Shown here: positions 43,075-51,998 of the stretch, one piece after another
How positions within the stretch are numbered: the stretch's first letter is position 1
Layout of the letters: every line of letters starts with the position of its first letter
NCBI GenBank assembly: GCA_019359325.1
Contig: JAHHHN010000003.1
Coordinates: 248,001 to 312,000 of the forward strand
From: Mojavia pulchra JT2-VF2
GTDB lineage: Bacteria > Cyanobacteriota > Cyanobacteriia > Cyanobacteriales > Nostocaceae
DNA length: 64,000 bases
Direction: 5' to 3'
Program-made: the position numbers and the translations under genes
Notes under the pieces: model-generated
Told to the model about the DNA's origin: nothing
The model's database searches: none
The model's input: only the letters and a program-made list of their open reading frames with translations

Positions 43075-45648
43075 TTAAACTTTACAAGTCGCAGCGCGAG
43101 AGAAGAATAGCTCATCCTTCTCATCGTTATTCCACTCCAATAATATATTTAAATCTTTCCAGCCTTCTCTCTCGTTTAATCTCCAAAGACTATGGGGTAG
43201 GCTACCTTTATACTTTGATGGGTTATTTTTTATACGCCTCAGCAGTTCGGCATACGTCACAGCTAAGTCGCCTCCTCTGCCGCCCGTTTCTTCATCCCTA
43301 GTTTTTTTGTCATCATACCATCCTACTGCCTTGGCAAACCGATAATAATTTTCTATATCTTTTCCATTCCACTCTTCTGGTGTTATACGCATCCTATTCC
43401 CGGCGCTAATCCATATTTCCTTTTGCACACTAAATCCAAAACGTTTGTCTGAATAAGTGACCCAAAGCTGGTCTATTTTTTTAAAGTCGGGACAAGAAAA
43501 ATTATTAATAGAGGCGAGATCTAAATACTCTTCTTTTTCTCTTTTAGCAATATTGAGCATAAGTTGGTATGTTTGCCCATCAGCTGCTTCCCAATTTTTA
43601 GCCTTCAAAGAGTATTCAAGTTGAGCATATAAATGTTGGGTAAGAGATTCTTCTACCTGCTTTCTTAATTCTGCTGCTGGGGTGTTGGTTGAGAGTAAAT
43701 TAAGTAAATTTCGATGAACAGCTTCAATATCTTTGGCTGCGAGCAATTGGTTAGTTTTTGTAAATGGACTGGTTTGCTCTGGGTTCTTATTAAGAATTTC
43801 AAATGCTGATTTATAAGATTCTATAGCTTGGTTTATTTCTTTTTTCTGTGCTAGTAAATCACCTTGAGCCTTCTTAGCTAAAACTTGAATTTGTAACCCT
43901 TGAATAGAAGTAATAATATGTTTATTTGCTTCTAAAATATTTTGACTTGCTCTAATCTCTTTTTCAGCTTGCTTCCATTCTCCAAGTTGCTGATATGCTT
44001 GAGACATAGAAGTAAATAACATTGCTTTTTTCAATTCGTGATTTTTAATTTCGTAAGATAAACCTATTTGTTCCCTCGCTTGACTTGCTGAAGATGATTT
44101 GTCTTTCTTATAAAGTTCCTCGCTCAGTTTAGATAATTGCGAGACATATTTAGTATTTTCTCGAATATCTTGAATATCCTTACCTGCCCAAATTATAGAA
44201 ATTGCTGCTCCTAATAATGTCAGCACTAAAACAACTGAACCAATACGAATATGTTGTTGAGCTTTATGATTTGCTTCAGCTAGTTTTTGATTAGCTTCAG
44301 CCAGTGTCAGATTTCTTTTCTCTGCTGCTTCCTTATCCTTTGTCTCACGTTCTAAAGCAGCTTCTTGCTCTTTAACAGCAATCTCTTCTTGGATTTCTTG
44401 CTCTTTACTAGCTGCTAAAAACTGCCTATCTTGATAACTTAAACTCTTATCCCTCGCCCATATTTCAGCTTCTTCTAAAGCCTTTCCTCGCAATAATCGT
44501 GATGTATCCTTTCCTTGGAAAGCAACCCAAAAGCGGAAATTCTCTGAATATGGGCGCAGATTTTTTAATTGATTATTTATCCAATCTCGATCAAAAACTT
44601 CTTGATATATGGGATTATAAATTTTTAAGTTGTTTTGCTGCCTAACAACCAAGCCTGAAAGCTGTAACTCACTTTGCTCTAAAGTATTATCGGCTGTAAT
44701 CTGAGATTGTTCGTTCCTCAATTGAATTTGCTGATACAGTTCTAGTAAATATCCAGCCCGTTGTTCATCCCGCAAAATTCTCGCTTGAATCGTGCGTAAA
44801 TGCTCAGGCTCATCTTGAGATTCCCAATTTTCAATAATCCGAGACTTCACCACCTGCTCAACAGTACGAGGATTGTCTTGCAAAGATTCTTCACTCATAA
44901 ACTGACACAGTTTTTGCGTAAGAAATGGTTGTCCTCCTGTCCAATATAAGATTTCCTTCATTACTAATTGCGGGTTAGAAAATTTCCCTTCCATACCCTT
45001 GGCTAACGGCTCAATTCCATGCAATTGAAAACCAGTTAGCGAGATAGCTTGGCCAATATTAAACGGGGTGCGTTGTTTATCTTCTATCAAATTGCTGGGT
45101 GATGCGACTCCTAACAAACAAAAAGTGAGGCGATTATATTCAGGATTATCAACCCGCTTATTATAACAGGCACGAATCAAGGCAAAAAAATCATCTGTGG
45201 GAAAGTTAAGGCTGAGTACACTATCAATTTCATCAATAAAAATAACGATATTTTCTTTAACTTCAGTAAGTAATATCTCTTCTAAAAACTTACGAAATCT
45301 TGTCACCAGCGAATTTAACTGATTAGCCTCCCACCAATCACCAAAATCTACATCTAAGCCAAAACTTTCAATTAAATTATCAATTAAATCTGCATACCAT
45401 TGTTCGGGAGGGACATTTTGAATACCGCCAGCCGAAAGGTCAATTGCTGCACATTGTACACCTTCTTCTCTGAGTCTTTGCATGGTTCGCACACGCAAGC
45501 TAGACTTTCCGCTTTGTCGAGAATTCAATACATAACAAAACTTTCCGGCTTTAAGTCCTGCATACAAATCACTGTCAGCTTTGCGTGTAACATAGGTGCT
45601 GGCATTTTCAGGTAGACTTCCAGAGAATTGATAGTGGTCATGCATCAC
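43075..45648 (-). CDS. AAA-like ATPase with membrane segment, helical repeats and C-terminal GUN4 domain
   Basis: 857 residues. Residues 15-370: AAA-like (AAA_35) ATPase with P-loop NSRQSGKSSL (42-51) and Walker B IVIFIDEID (134-142). Residues 405-465: charged coiled coil; 469-488: one hydrophobic membrane segment; 500-650: TPR-like helices; about 675-825: GUN4 domain (KNWEAADGQTYQLML, FSCPDFKKIDQLWVTYS, RFGFSVQKEIW, VGWYDD). GUN4 binds porphyrins and stimulates Mg chelatase; in cyanobacteria it is also fused to signalling modules. The gene lies 174 bp downstream of a CHAT caspase-like gene on the same strand, suggesting a stress or cell-death circuit. No further homologue named; function inferred only from domains. 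Confidence 0.88.
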   Translation of the reverse strand: MMHDHYQFSGSLPENASTYVTRKADSDLYAGLKAGKFCYVLNSRQSGKSSLRVRTMQRLREEGVQCAAIDLSAGGIQNVPPEQWYADLIDNLIESFGLDVDFGDWWEANQLNSLVTRFRKFLEEILLTEVKENIVIFIDEIDSVLSLNFPTDDFFALIRACYNKRVDNPEYNRLTFCLLGVASPSNLIEDKQRTPFNIGQAISLTGFQLHGIEPLAKGMEGKFSNPQLVMKEILYWTGGQPFLTQKLCQFMSEESLQDNPRTVEQVVKSRIIENWESQDEPEHLRTIQARILRDEQRAGYLLELYQQIQLRNEQSQITADNTLEQSELQLSGLVVRQQNNLKIYNPIYQEVFDRDWINNQLKNLRPYSENFRFWVAFQGKDTSRLLRGKALEEAEIWARDKSLSYQDRQFLAASKEQEIQEEIAVKEQEAALERETKDKEAAEKRNLTLAEANQKLAEANHKAQQHIRIGSVVLVLTLLGAAISIIWAGKDIQDIRENTKYVSQLSKLSEELYKKDKSSSASQAREQIGLSYEIKNHELKKAMLFTSMSQAYQQLGEWKQAEKEIRASQNILEANKHIITSIQGLQIQVLAKKAQGDLLAQKKEINQAIESYKSAFEILNKNPEQTSPFTKTNQLLAAKDIEAVHRNLLNLLSTNTPAAELRKQVEESLTQHLYAQLEYSLKAKNWEAADGQTYQLMLNIAKREKEEYLDLASINNFSCPDFKKIDQLWVTYSDKRFGFSVQKEIWISAGNRMRITPEEWNGKDIENYYRFAKAVGWYDDKKTRDEETGGRGGDLAVTYAELLRRIKNNPSKYKGSLPHSLWRLNEREGWKDLNILLEWNNDEKDELFFSRAATCKV

Positions 45649-45700
45649 TTACCCTAAGAGGATGTTTTAAAAGTTCTCTTGTTGGTAGCAAAAAGTTTTA

Positions 45701-45775
45701 GATCCCCCTAAATCCCCCTTTTTAAGGGGGACTTTAAGAGGTTTTGCCCCCCTTCCTAAGGGGGGTTGGGGGGAT
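45701..45775. mobile_element. Palindromic GATCCCCC element cutting the CHAT gene's 3' part
   Basis: 75-bp palindrome beginning GATCCCCC and ending GGGGGGATC, with internal CCCCCTT/AAGGGGG arms, related to the elements at 9260, 17001 and 25301. The frame of the CHAT/AAA protein, read on past its stop, runs into this element. Confidence 0.7.
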
Positions 45776-45822
45776 CAAAAGCCTGAAATATCTTGCCAGT
45801 ATTTATCTAATTGGGGTTCTAG

Positions 45823-46683
45823 TTATAGGCTGTCTGAAACATTAAGACATAACCATTGTAAAAATGTTTTAGTGTCAGCCAAAATATTAATATCAGCAAG
45901 TTTTAAATCTAATTTTGCTGTTTGATAACCTTGCTTTCTAGCATGGTTGAGTACTTTCTCTAACAGCAATGTTTTGCCCATCTTCTGCGGCGATCTAATG
46001 CGAATTAGCGCTCCTGGTTGTAAAATTGCTTCACAACATTTCTCCTCAATGGGCGGTCTTTCTACATATATTGTCGTCGCTTCTGTTGAAGAGTCGAATG
46101 CTGTTTCTCTTGTGGTAATTAATTTAGGTGTCAAGTTTTCTGGTATCCCAGCTACACGAATCAAGCTACAACCTAACTTATAAGCAAACTCATAACCTTT
46201 ATCTGCGCCAAGTGCATCATAAAAACCCACTGCAAATTCAATGGCTGCTTTATCACCAATTTCTTGACTCATGCCAACAACATAATTAATATGTCGTGCT
46301 ATTTCCAGAGCTTGGTATTTAGAGTAGCAGGCATTAAGAACTACACATTGTACTTGGTCAGCAAATAATTGAAATAGCCCAGCTAAAGCTTCCGCATCAA
46401 CTAACTTGATTTGACACGATTCATCTTCAAATACTAAGCCTTCTTCTCCTATCCCATGTCCAGAAAAGTGAATGATGTGCGGTTCGTATTCCAAAATAGC
46501 TCTGTGTATATCTCTGTAGCGTACTGCTTCTGCTGTAGCAATAGAATATTGGTCACGATTCTTTGACCTTTTCAACCCCTCCTTAATTTCCCGCATCTCC
46601 TCACCCAGACGCAACTGACTGCTACCTTTGGGATTTGCGGATAAAAGTAGGATTTTGCGAGTTTGATTTTGGTTACTCATCAT
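45823..46683 (-). CDS. CHAT-domain (caspase-like) protein with truncated AAA domain
   Basis: 286 residues from ATG 46683. Residues ~8-190 form a CHAT domain: KILLLSANPKGSS, then the catalytic His in HIIHFSGHG and Cys in CVVLNACYS, so the peptidase dyad is intact. From ~200 an AAA_35 ATPase begins (RIRSPQKMGKTLLLEKVL, P-loop) but stops after LQWLCLNVSDSL, before Walker B. Past the TAA the same frame continues LEPQLDKYWQDISGF, the sequence expected next in this family, and then hits a palindromic element. It is therefore a truncated former CHAT-AAA protein. The CHAT part may still be active. Neighbour: the AAA-GUN4 gene. Confidence 0.85.
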   Translation of the reverse strand: MMSNQNQTRKILLLSANPKGSSQLRLGEEMREIKEGLKRSKNRDQYSIATAEAVRYRDIHRAILEYEPHIIHFSGHGIGEEGLVFEDESCQIKLVDAEALAGLFQLFADQVQCVVLNACYSKYQALEIARHINYVVGMSQEIGDKAAIEFAVGFYDALGADKGYEFAYKLGCSLIRVAGIPENLTPKLITTRETAFDSSTEATTIYVERPPIEEKCCEAILQPGALIRIRSPQKMGKTLLLEKVLNHARKQGYQTAKLDLKLADINILADTKTFLQWLCLNVSDSL

Positions 46684-46799
46684 GAGATTTGAACCGAAGA
46701 AATCCAAAAGGAAGGTTAAACTGGCAGATATCTACATTTTGAGTATGCGGGTTTTCGGACTCTAGAGCAAACCAAAAAACCAAATCACGAGCCACTGTT

Positions 46800-46890
46800 T
46801 GCGATCGCATTGTCACCTGGTACTCTCAAAACTGCTCTAAACGAGTAGACGTTGTTAATTTTTGCAAGTAGATGCGATCGCATTGTCACC
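46800..46890. repeat. Two solitary copies of the 21-bp repeat unit
   Basis: GCGATCGCATTGTCACC at 46801-46817 and GATGCGATCGCATTGTCACC at 46871-46890 match the unit of the arrays at 40-42 kb, combined with the HIP1 octamer. They lie in the spacer between the CHAT gene and the lipid kinase gene. Confidence 0.7.
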
Positions 46891-47051
46891 CTACAATAAT
46901 CTGTAAATCAATAAAATCATCCTGCATTTATGCAACGCCAACTTTGGCAGTTTGCTAGATAAGGAACCAACCATCAGGAGGAAGCGGAAATTTTATCGGT
47001 ATGCTATGAATAATTTGATATTTTATTCATTCCAATCTTATCTTTATTCTT

Positions 47052-48023
47052 ATGAAGCGTTCCGCTTGCCTTATCTTTAATCCGGTTGCGGGTCAAGGTG
47101 ATTCAGAACAAGAACTGGAGCAGATTCGGGCAATACTAGAGCCAGAAATTGATTTAGATATTTACTTCACAACCGAAGAAATCGGTGCTGATGATCTGGC
47201 TTATGCAGCAGTCGAGCGGGGGGTAGATGAAATTATTGCTTCGGGTGGAGATGGTACTCTCTCAGCAGCAGCAGCAGCTGTAGTGGGTACAAATATTCCT
47301 ATAGGCATTATTTCCAGAGGCACAGCAAATGCTTTTGTCACAGCTTTAGCATTACCGGACACAATTGAAGCCGCCTGCCAGACAATTTTGCAGGGAGGAA
47401 CACGCTGTGTAGATGTAGCTTATTGCAATGATCTGCCAATGGTACTGCTGGCAGGTGTTGGCTTTGAAGCTGAAACTGTAGAAAAAGCAGACCGAGAGTC
47501 TAAGAAACGCTTTGGCATTATGGCGTATATTCTGGCAGGGCTGCAACAGCTGCGAGAATTAGAGAGCTTTGATGTAGAGATTGAGACTGAAGATAAAATC
47601 ATTAAAACTAGCGCTTGTGCGGTAACAGTAGCGAATGCTGCACCTCCCACTTCCGTTTTGGCTCAAGGGCCAGCAGGAATTATTTATGATGATGGGCTGC
47701 TAGATTTGACGATAGTGGCTCCAGTTAGTAAGGCGGGAGCGATCGCCGCAACATATCACCTATTTCAAACGGCTTCTGCGGGTAGTCCAGTTGAGCGTGA
47801 TGACATTGGCTACCTACGAGCCAAACAATTCAAAATTACCACTAACCCACCACAAAAGGTCGTCCTTGATGGTGAAATCATCGGTAAAACTCCGATTGAA
47901 GTGAAGTGTGTACCAAGTGGCTTAAAAGTTTTTTCACCACTTTTAGAAGAAGTTGTACCTACAGAAAAATTAGAAGGTCTGCCCAACTTGACAATTGAGT
48001 TGAAAGACACAGCAAGTGATTAA
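47052..48023 (+). CDS. YegS/BmrU-family lipid (diacylglycerol) kinase
   Basis: 323 residues. N-terminal catalytic domain: CLIFNPVAGQG, then SGGDGTLSAAAAAVVGTNIPIGIISRGTANAFV, the GGDGT ATP-binding loop of DAGK_cat enzymes. C-terminal beta-sandwich with DGLLDLTIV and VVLDGEIIGKTPIEVKCVPSGLKVF. Phosphorylates a lipid such as diacylglycerol, probably in membrane turnover; exact substrate unknown. Stands alone, with no clear operon partner. Confidence 0.92.
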   Translation: MKRSACLIFNPVAGQGDSEQELEQIRAILEPEIDLDIYFTTEEIGADDLAYAAVERGVDEIIASGGDGTLSAAAAAVVGTNIPIGIISRGTANAFVTALALPDTIEAACQTILQGGTRCVDVAYCNDLPMVLLAGVGFEAETVEKADRESKKRFGIMAYILAGLQQLRELESFDVEIETEDKIIKTSACAVTVANAAPPTSVLAQGPAGIIYDDGLLDLTIVAPVSKAGAIAATYHLFQTASAGSPVERDDIGYLRAKQFKITTNPPQKVVLDGEIIGKTPIEVKCVPSGLKVFSPLLEEVVPTEKLEGLPNLTIELKDTASD

Positions 48024-48174
48024 GCTCCGCGGGCATAGGGAATGGGGCATAGGGCATAGGAAAGCAATTCATTCCACCCTTAGAAGGAATGGGCTTTTCC
48101 CGCGCCGACTTTCGGTAAGGTGGAGATGGGGAAGCTATCTTCCTCAACTCCCTCACTCAATCGCTAGAAAATTC

Positions 48175-48179
48175 AGGAG
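48175..48179 (+). promoter_or_regulatory. Ribosome binding site favouring a TTG start at 48189
   Basis: AGGAG nine bases before TTG at 48189. The next in-frame ATG (48234) has no comparable site, so TTG initiation is preferred. Confidence 0.6.
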
Positions 48180-48188
48180 TAAGTTGCA

Positions 48189-49775
48189 TTGAAACTCGTT
48201 TCTGACCCGGCGATCGCCAAAAAAATTCGTAAGATGCAGCAGCGGGTAAAATGGCAAGATCCGTTAATTGTAGAACGGAACATTGACCAAACTCGACTAG
48301 TGCTGGAGGATGGTCAAGCAAATGATGCTGATTTCTCATTTTTGGTTGTGGGTGACAGCGGTTCTGGAATACACAAGGGACATAATCCCCAACGACAAGT
48401 TGCGGAACTGATGCTACCCCATCACCACGAATGCCGTTTTATGCTGCATACGGGCGATGTGATTTATTTAGTGGGGTCGAAAGAGTACTACCAGCAGAAC
48501 TTCATTCAGCCTTACCGAGAGTTTCTTTTAGGCGGGGAACATCCCCAAAAAATTGCCTATGACCAAATGGTTTTCAATTTGCCTATTCTCCCCATACCAG
48601 GAAATCACGATTATTATGACCTGCCGATTTTATTTAGCTTAGTTTCTCTGACAACATTACCTATTCGGCGTTTGTTGCGATCGCGGCTAGACTTGGATGT
48701 AGGTTTGTATGGTTCAGGAACGGGTGATGCTTATGCACGGGCTTTTCTAGACTATCTCAACGCGTTTCAGTTTCCCGGAGATCTCGCCCGACATTTAGAC
48801 AAACATTACACTGCCAAAACAGATACTGGTCGCTGTCTTTCCTACCAACCAGGGCAATTCACTCGGTTGCCAAATCGTTACTACACCTTTCGCTACGGTG
48901 GTATTGACTTTTTTGCACTCGATTCTAATACATTTAACGATCCGCCACCGCTACCTACAACTAAAGAAGGTGATGCCGATCGCCGAATCTTGGAGAAACG
49001 TCGTCAAGATTTAGAGCAGGAAATGCAGCAAATCATACAAACCTCAGCAACCCTCAATCCCAGTAATCCTAATGAAGCTGAACAACTGGACGATTTGCAA
49101 AGTAAACTCTCGCAAATTGAGGAGATTATTGTTGATATCGATAAGCAACTAACCACGAACAAAACAACCATAACTGATGCCGAACAGTTGGACTGGCTGA
49201 GGCAGAGGTTAATTGAATCTTGGAACACTCAAGAAGTTCGAGGTAGGGTAATTTATTTCCATCATCCTCCCTATGTAACTGAGGCGACGAAATGGCAACA
49301 AGCGCAAACTCTAGCAATCCGTAGCCGCTTACGTGGGGTGCTAGATGCGGTGGCTAAACAACTAGGTTCCCTAACTCAGGGGCGTCCTTTAGTCGATTTA
49401 GTAATCAATGGACACGCCCACTGCCTAGAATATCTGCAAACTTTGGACACAGGACACGCTGATTCTCATATTCACTGGATTGTATGTGGGGGTAGTGGTT
49501 TTAGTTTGCGTCGCCAACGAACTGAGGGTGCAGATTTAAGGGAAACTATGGAAGATGCAGATAAATTAGTAGCGCGATCGCATCTTTACGTCGGCCGTAA
49601 TGGTCAAGGTTCCCAGAAGCACAGGCCCTACTCATGTCTTCGCATTGATGTCAAAGGCGATGGCGGAACCAACGCCTCCGGCGAACGCCACGCTAACTTC
49701 ATTGTCCGTCCTTTAGTTGCCGACTGGTATCAGCGGCAGTGGCATAACCGAGAACTTGAGCCGTTCAAGATTTAA
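48189..49775 (+). CDS. Calcineurin-like metallophosphoesterase
   Basis: 528 residues from a TTG start. Metal-binding motifs of the metallophosphoesterase superfamily in order: VVGDSGSG (about 53-60), LHTGDVIY, PGNHDYYD (about 137-144), YFHHPPYV, and VINGHAHCLEY. Between NHD and the last His motifs lies a coiled-coil insert (RRQDLEQEMQQIIQ and following, about 278-330). No signal peptide, so it is probably cytoplasmic. Substrate unknown; the family includes phosphodiesterases and protein phosphatases. Convergent with the next minus-strand gene across a terminator-like hairpin. Confidence 0.88.
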   Translation: MKLVSDPAIAKKIRKMQQRVKWQDPLIVERNIDQTRLVLEDGQANDADFSFLVVGDSGSGIHKGHNPQRQVAELMLPHHHECRFMLHTGDVIYLVGSKEYYQQNFIQPYREFLLGGEHPQKIAYDQMVFNLPILPIPGNHDYYDLPILFSLVSLTTLPIRRLLRSRLDLDVGLYGSGTGDAYARAFLDYLNAFQFPGDLARHLDKHYTAKTDTGRCLSYQPGQFTRLPNRYYTFRYGGIDFFALDSNTFNDPPPLPTTKEGDADRRILEKRRQDLEQEMQQIIQTSATLNPSNPNEAEQLDDLQSKLSQIEEIIVDIDKQLTTNKTTITDAEQLDWLRQRLIESWNTQEVRGRVIYFHHPPYVTEATKWQQAQTLAIRSRLRGVLDAVAKQLGSLTQGRPLVDLVINGHAHCLEYLQTLDTGHADSHIHWIVCGGSGFSLRRQRTEGADLRETMEDADKLVARSHLYVGRNGQGSQKHRPYSCLRIDVKGDGGTNASGERHANFIVRPLVADWYQRQWHNRELEPFKI

Positions 49776-49815
49776 GGATGATTCTTCTCACTCCCAATCG
49801 TACTGTCCGATAAAA

Positions 49816-49846
49816 ATAATGATGAGGATTTCTTCCCCATCATTAT
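49816..49846. terminator. Bidirectional terminator-like hairpin
   Basis: Perfect 9-bp stem ATAATGATG (49816-49824) with CATCATTAT (49838-49846), preceded by TAAAAA and followed by AGTT, between convergent genes ending at 49775 and 49894. Confidence 0.6.
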
Positions 49847-49893
49847 AGTTACAGTATCCCCACAAACTTCACAGACTTGATGTAGCAATCAAG

Positions 49894-50301
49894 TTAAACC
49901 ATTCCTGTTCCTTTACCGCGGGTATCACCCTCTTCTGTTAATTGACCTTCCTTGTCCTGTTTTATTTCTATGAGTTCCTCAACACGGTTTGCAGTGTCCT
50001 GCGCTTCTGCTTGGCGTGCATCACCAGGGACTTCATAGTACATTTCCGGTTCAACTGGGTAGTTGTTCAATAAACCTTCTTTGTCCACAGTGTAGCCGTC
50101 TGTGGTGCGTATGCTTTCGGAATTGGTTTGGTCATCAGTCACAGCGCTTGCTTCTCTTTCTTCTGTGGGGATTGTTTTGAACAGATCTCCCTCTCTTTCT
50201 TTACGCGCAGCAGTTTCCGCTGGGACAATACCGCGATCGTATACATCTGAGTCAACGCGATCAGATGAGTCTATTGCTTTATTAAATTCTTTATTACTCA
50301 T
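49894..50301 (-). CDS. Acidic hydrophilic protein, unknown function
   Basis: 135 residues, very rich in Glu and Asp, no hydrophobic stretch, likely disordered in part. Short readable segments: VDSDVYDRGIVPAETAARKE, DGYTVDKEGLLNNYPVEPEMY. No domain recognised. The composition resembles stress-induced hydrophilic proteins, and it heads a row of minus-strand genes with envelope/stress signatures (CAAD, BON, general-stress). That association is inference. Confidence 0.65.
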   Translation of the reverse strand: MSNKEFNKAIDSSDRVDSDVYDRGIVPAETAARKEREGDLFKTIPTEEREASAVTDDQTNSESIRTTDGYTVDKEGLLNNYPVEPEMYYEVPGDARQAEAQDTANRVEELIEIKQDKEGQLTEEGDTRGKGTGMV

Positions 50302-50741
50302 AATTTATGCCCTCGTTAAACATTCTGTTGAATAACTTACTGAACTAGATTAGGCTTTTAGTAAAGATGAATCTACTATCTTTGGAAGTGAGTTGATTCG
50401 GAAAAACAACTATTTACTCTATCAGAAGATATATTTAAATTTATAATTAAATGTATAAATATATATATAATTGACTTAACTAAATCACTAAAATTTTCAG
50501 GACAAATACTGTAGCAAATTAACAGTTATAATTTTCAAAACAGCAAATTATAGGGTGAGCATTGCTCACCCTATAACCAATTAATCAAATGGCATCAACC
50601 CTAATAAGTAACCCGACCAAAATAAATTGAAGATAGCGTATTAACGCACGATTTCTTGAAGTTAGATGCGTTACGAGTAGCGCTAACGCATTTAACTAAC
50701 ATAGATATGTTATTTTATTTGGTTGGCTTAATTTAATAGGG
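50302..50741. other. Intergenic region with two palindromes
   Basis: A perfect 27-bp palindrome at 50549-50575 (TATAGGGTGAGCA arm) resembles the ends of the element at 20821. A second hairpin has a 13-bp stem with one G-T pair (50661-50673 with 50684-50696), near the stop of the CAAD gene and possibly its terminator. Confidence 0.6.
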
Positions 50742-51197
50742 TTAGTTTAAGTTTTCTGTATGTTCTTCGCCCACAACTTCTTGTTGCAGATCTCGAATTC
50801 CATTAACTAATTCTTGCCGAGTCGAAGCTTTGAGTAAATAACGGGAAGTAAACCAAGCTGTGTAACCAATGCCAATCAACTCAAAGGTTGGCATTAATAG
50901 CGGAATGCTATTAACTGCACTCAGTATTGCCAGCACTACTCTAAGCGCAACAATTGCTAACACAAGTGCGCCTATTGTTAGCAAAGGCTGTTTGTATTCG
51001 TTAAAAAAGCGTCCTAAATATTCAGGTAATTCCGCTAAGAAGTCAGAAATACTTTTACCAATTTCCTGCCATTGATTATCAGGTTCTTTCGCAGGCGGTA
51101 GCTTTGGTAATGTCTCATTTTCTGTGCCTACAAGAGCCATTGTACCTTCTGGTGAGGTAGAATCTACTAATTCGACTTGCTGTTGTTCTGTTTCCAT
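50742..51197 (-). CDS. CAAD-domain membrane protein
   Basis: 151 residues. An acidic N-terminal third, then WQEIGKSISDFLAELPEYLGRFFNEYKQPL, two membrane segments (about 91-115 and 116-135: LLTIGALVLAIVALRVVLAI; LLMPTFELIGIGYTAWFTSRYL), and a conserved tail RQELVNGIRDLQQEVVGE. This is the CAAD pattern (cyanobacterial aminoacyl-tRNA synthetase appended domain), also found alone as thylakoid proteins related to plant CURT1. Thylakoid shaping or membrane anchoring is the family expectation. Confidence 0.85.
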   Translation of the reverse strand: METEQQQVELVDSTSPEGTMALVGTENETLPKLPPAKEPDNQWQEIGKSISDFLAELPEYLGRFFNEYKQPLLTIGALVLAIVALRVVLAILSAVNSIPLLMPTFELIGIGYTAWFTSRYLLKASTRQELVNGIRDLQQEVVGEEHTENLN

Positions 51198-51405
51198 GGT
51201 TGTTATATTTTGGTAATTACAACACTTTCTATAATTGCTTAAGTTTCAATCAGTATAATAGTCATGATTAGAGCCTAGAATTGAGCATATTTTGTCTATA
51301 GTCTATTAATCTACATACTAAGATTTTTGACTATAGACTATAGACTCTTGAACTCTTGATATTTAGCGATGCACCCTTATTGACCTGAATTTACTGCTGA
51401 CTACT

Positions 51406-51873
51406 TTATTGAACTGGTGGAGCAACTGCTGCTTTTACAACTACTTGTGTGACACCTTTAATTTCTTTTGCCAAACGCTCAATCTTGTCTAACTCCTGCT
51501 GGTTGTTGACCGTTCCACCTACAGTGACTGTGCCATTCTCTGCGGCTTCAACTGTTAGAGCGCTCTTAGGTATATTAGCTTCCAATTTGGAGCGAACTTC
51601 ACTGGCAAGATCGGCTGCTGCTCTGTTTGTATCGCCACCACCAGCGATATTTTCGCGCTCTTCACGGGCACGGATGTCGGAATTTAGTTGTCTACGACGA
51701 ACTTCACTTTGTGCGTCTCTTTGAGATGCTTCTGTTGTCTGGGGACTTGGTGCTTGTACAGCTTCGTTAGGATTATCAGGGGCTGCATCACTTGTTCTGG
51801 CAGTATCATTACTACAAGCAGCAGCACCAAAAACCAAAAGTCCAGTAATTAAGAAGGGTGTTAGCTTTTTCAT
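51406..51873 (-). CDS. BON-domain lipoprotein
   Basis: 155 residues from the ATG at 51873, which begins a lipoprotein signal: MKKLTPFLITGLLVFGAAAC, lipobox Cys about residue 20. A Ser/Gln/Arg-rich spacer (about 22-85), then a BON domain: LASEVRSKLEANIPKSALTV, VTVGGTVNNQQEL, RLAKEIKGVTQVVVK. BON domains bind phospholipids or attach to the outer membrane, as in OsmY. Likely an envelope stress protein. Transcribed with the same polarity as its neighbours but 200 bp from the next. Confidence 0.9.
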   Translation of the reverse strand: MKKLTPFLITGLLVFGAAACSNDTARTSDAAPDNPNEAVQAPSPQTTEASQRDAQSEVRRRQLNSDIRAREERENIAGGGDTNRAAADLASEVRSKLEANIPKSALTVEAAENGTVTVGGTVNNQQELDKIERLAKEIKGVTQVVVKAAVAPPVQ

Positions 51874-51998
51874 CTGTTTAATGTTGGTATAAAGATACAA
51901 GTTGTCGATGTGCTGATGTGTGTGGGAGAAGATTTGAACAAGTTATGTATGCCCTTGCTCCTATTAGAAAAGTTTTGGAGAGTGGCAACTAACTTGGG

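Noticed and set aside
43023-43301. Plus-strand frame after the RAYT gene
   Set aside because: Almost entirely antisense to the AAA-GUN4 gene, with no features of its own.
46664-46720. tRNA-like GGTTCAAATC box on the minus strand near the CHAT start
   Set aside because: Flanking bases do not form a T-arm or acceptor stem; chance match.
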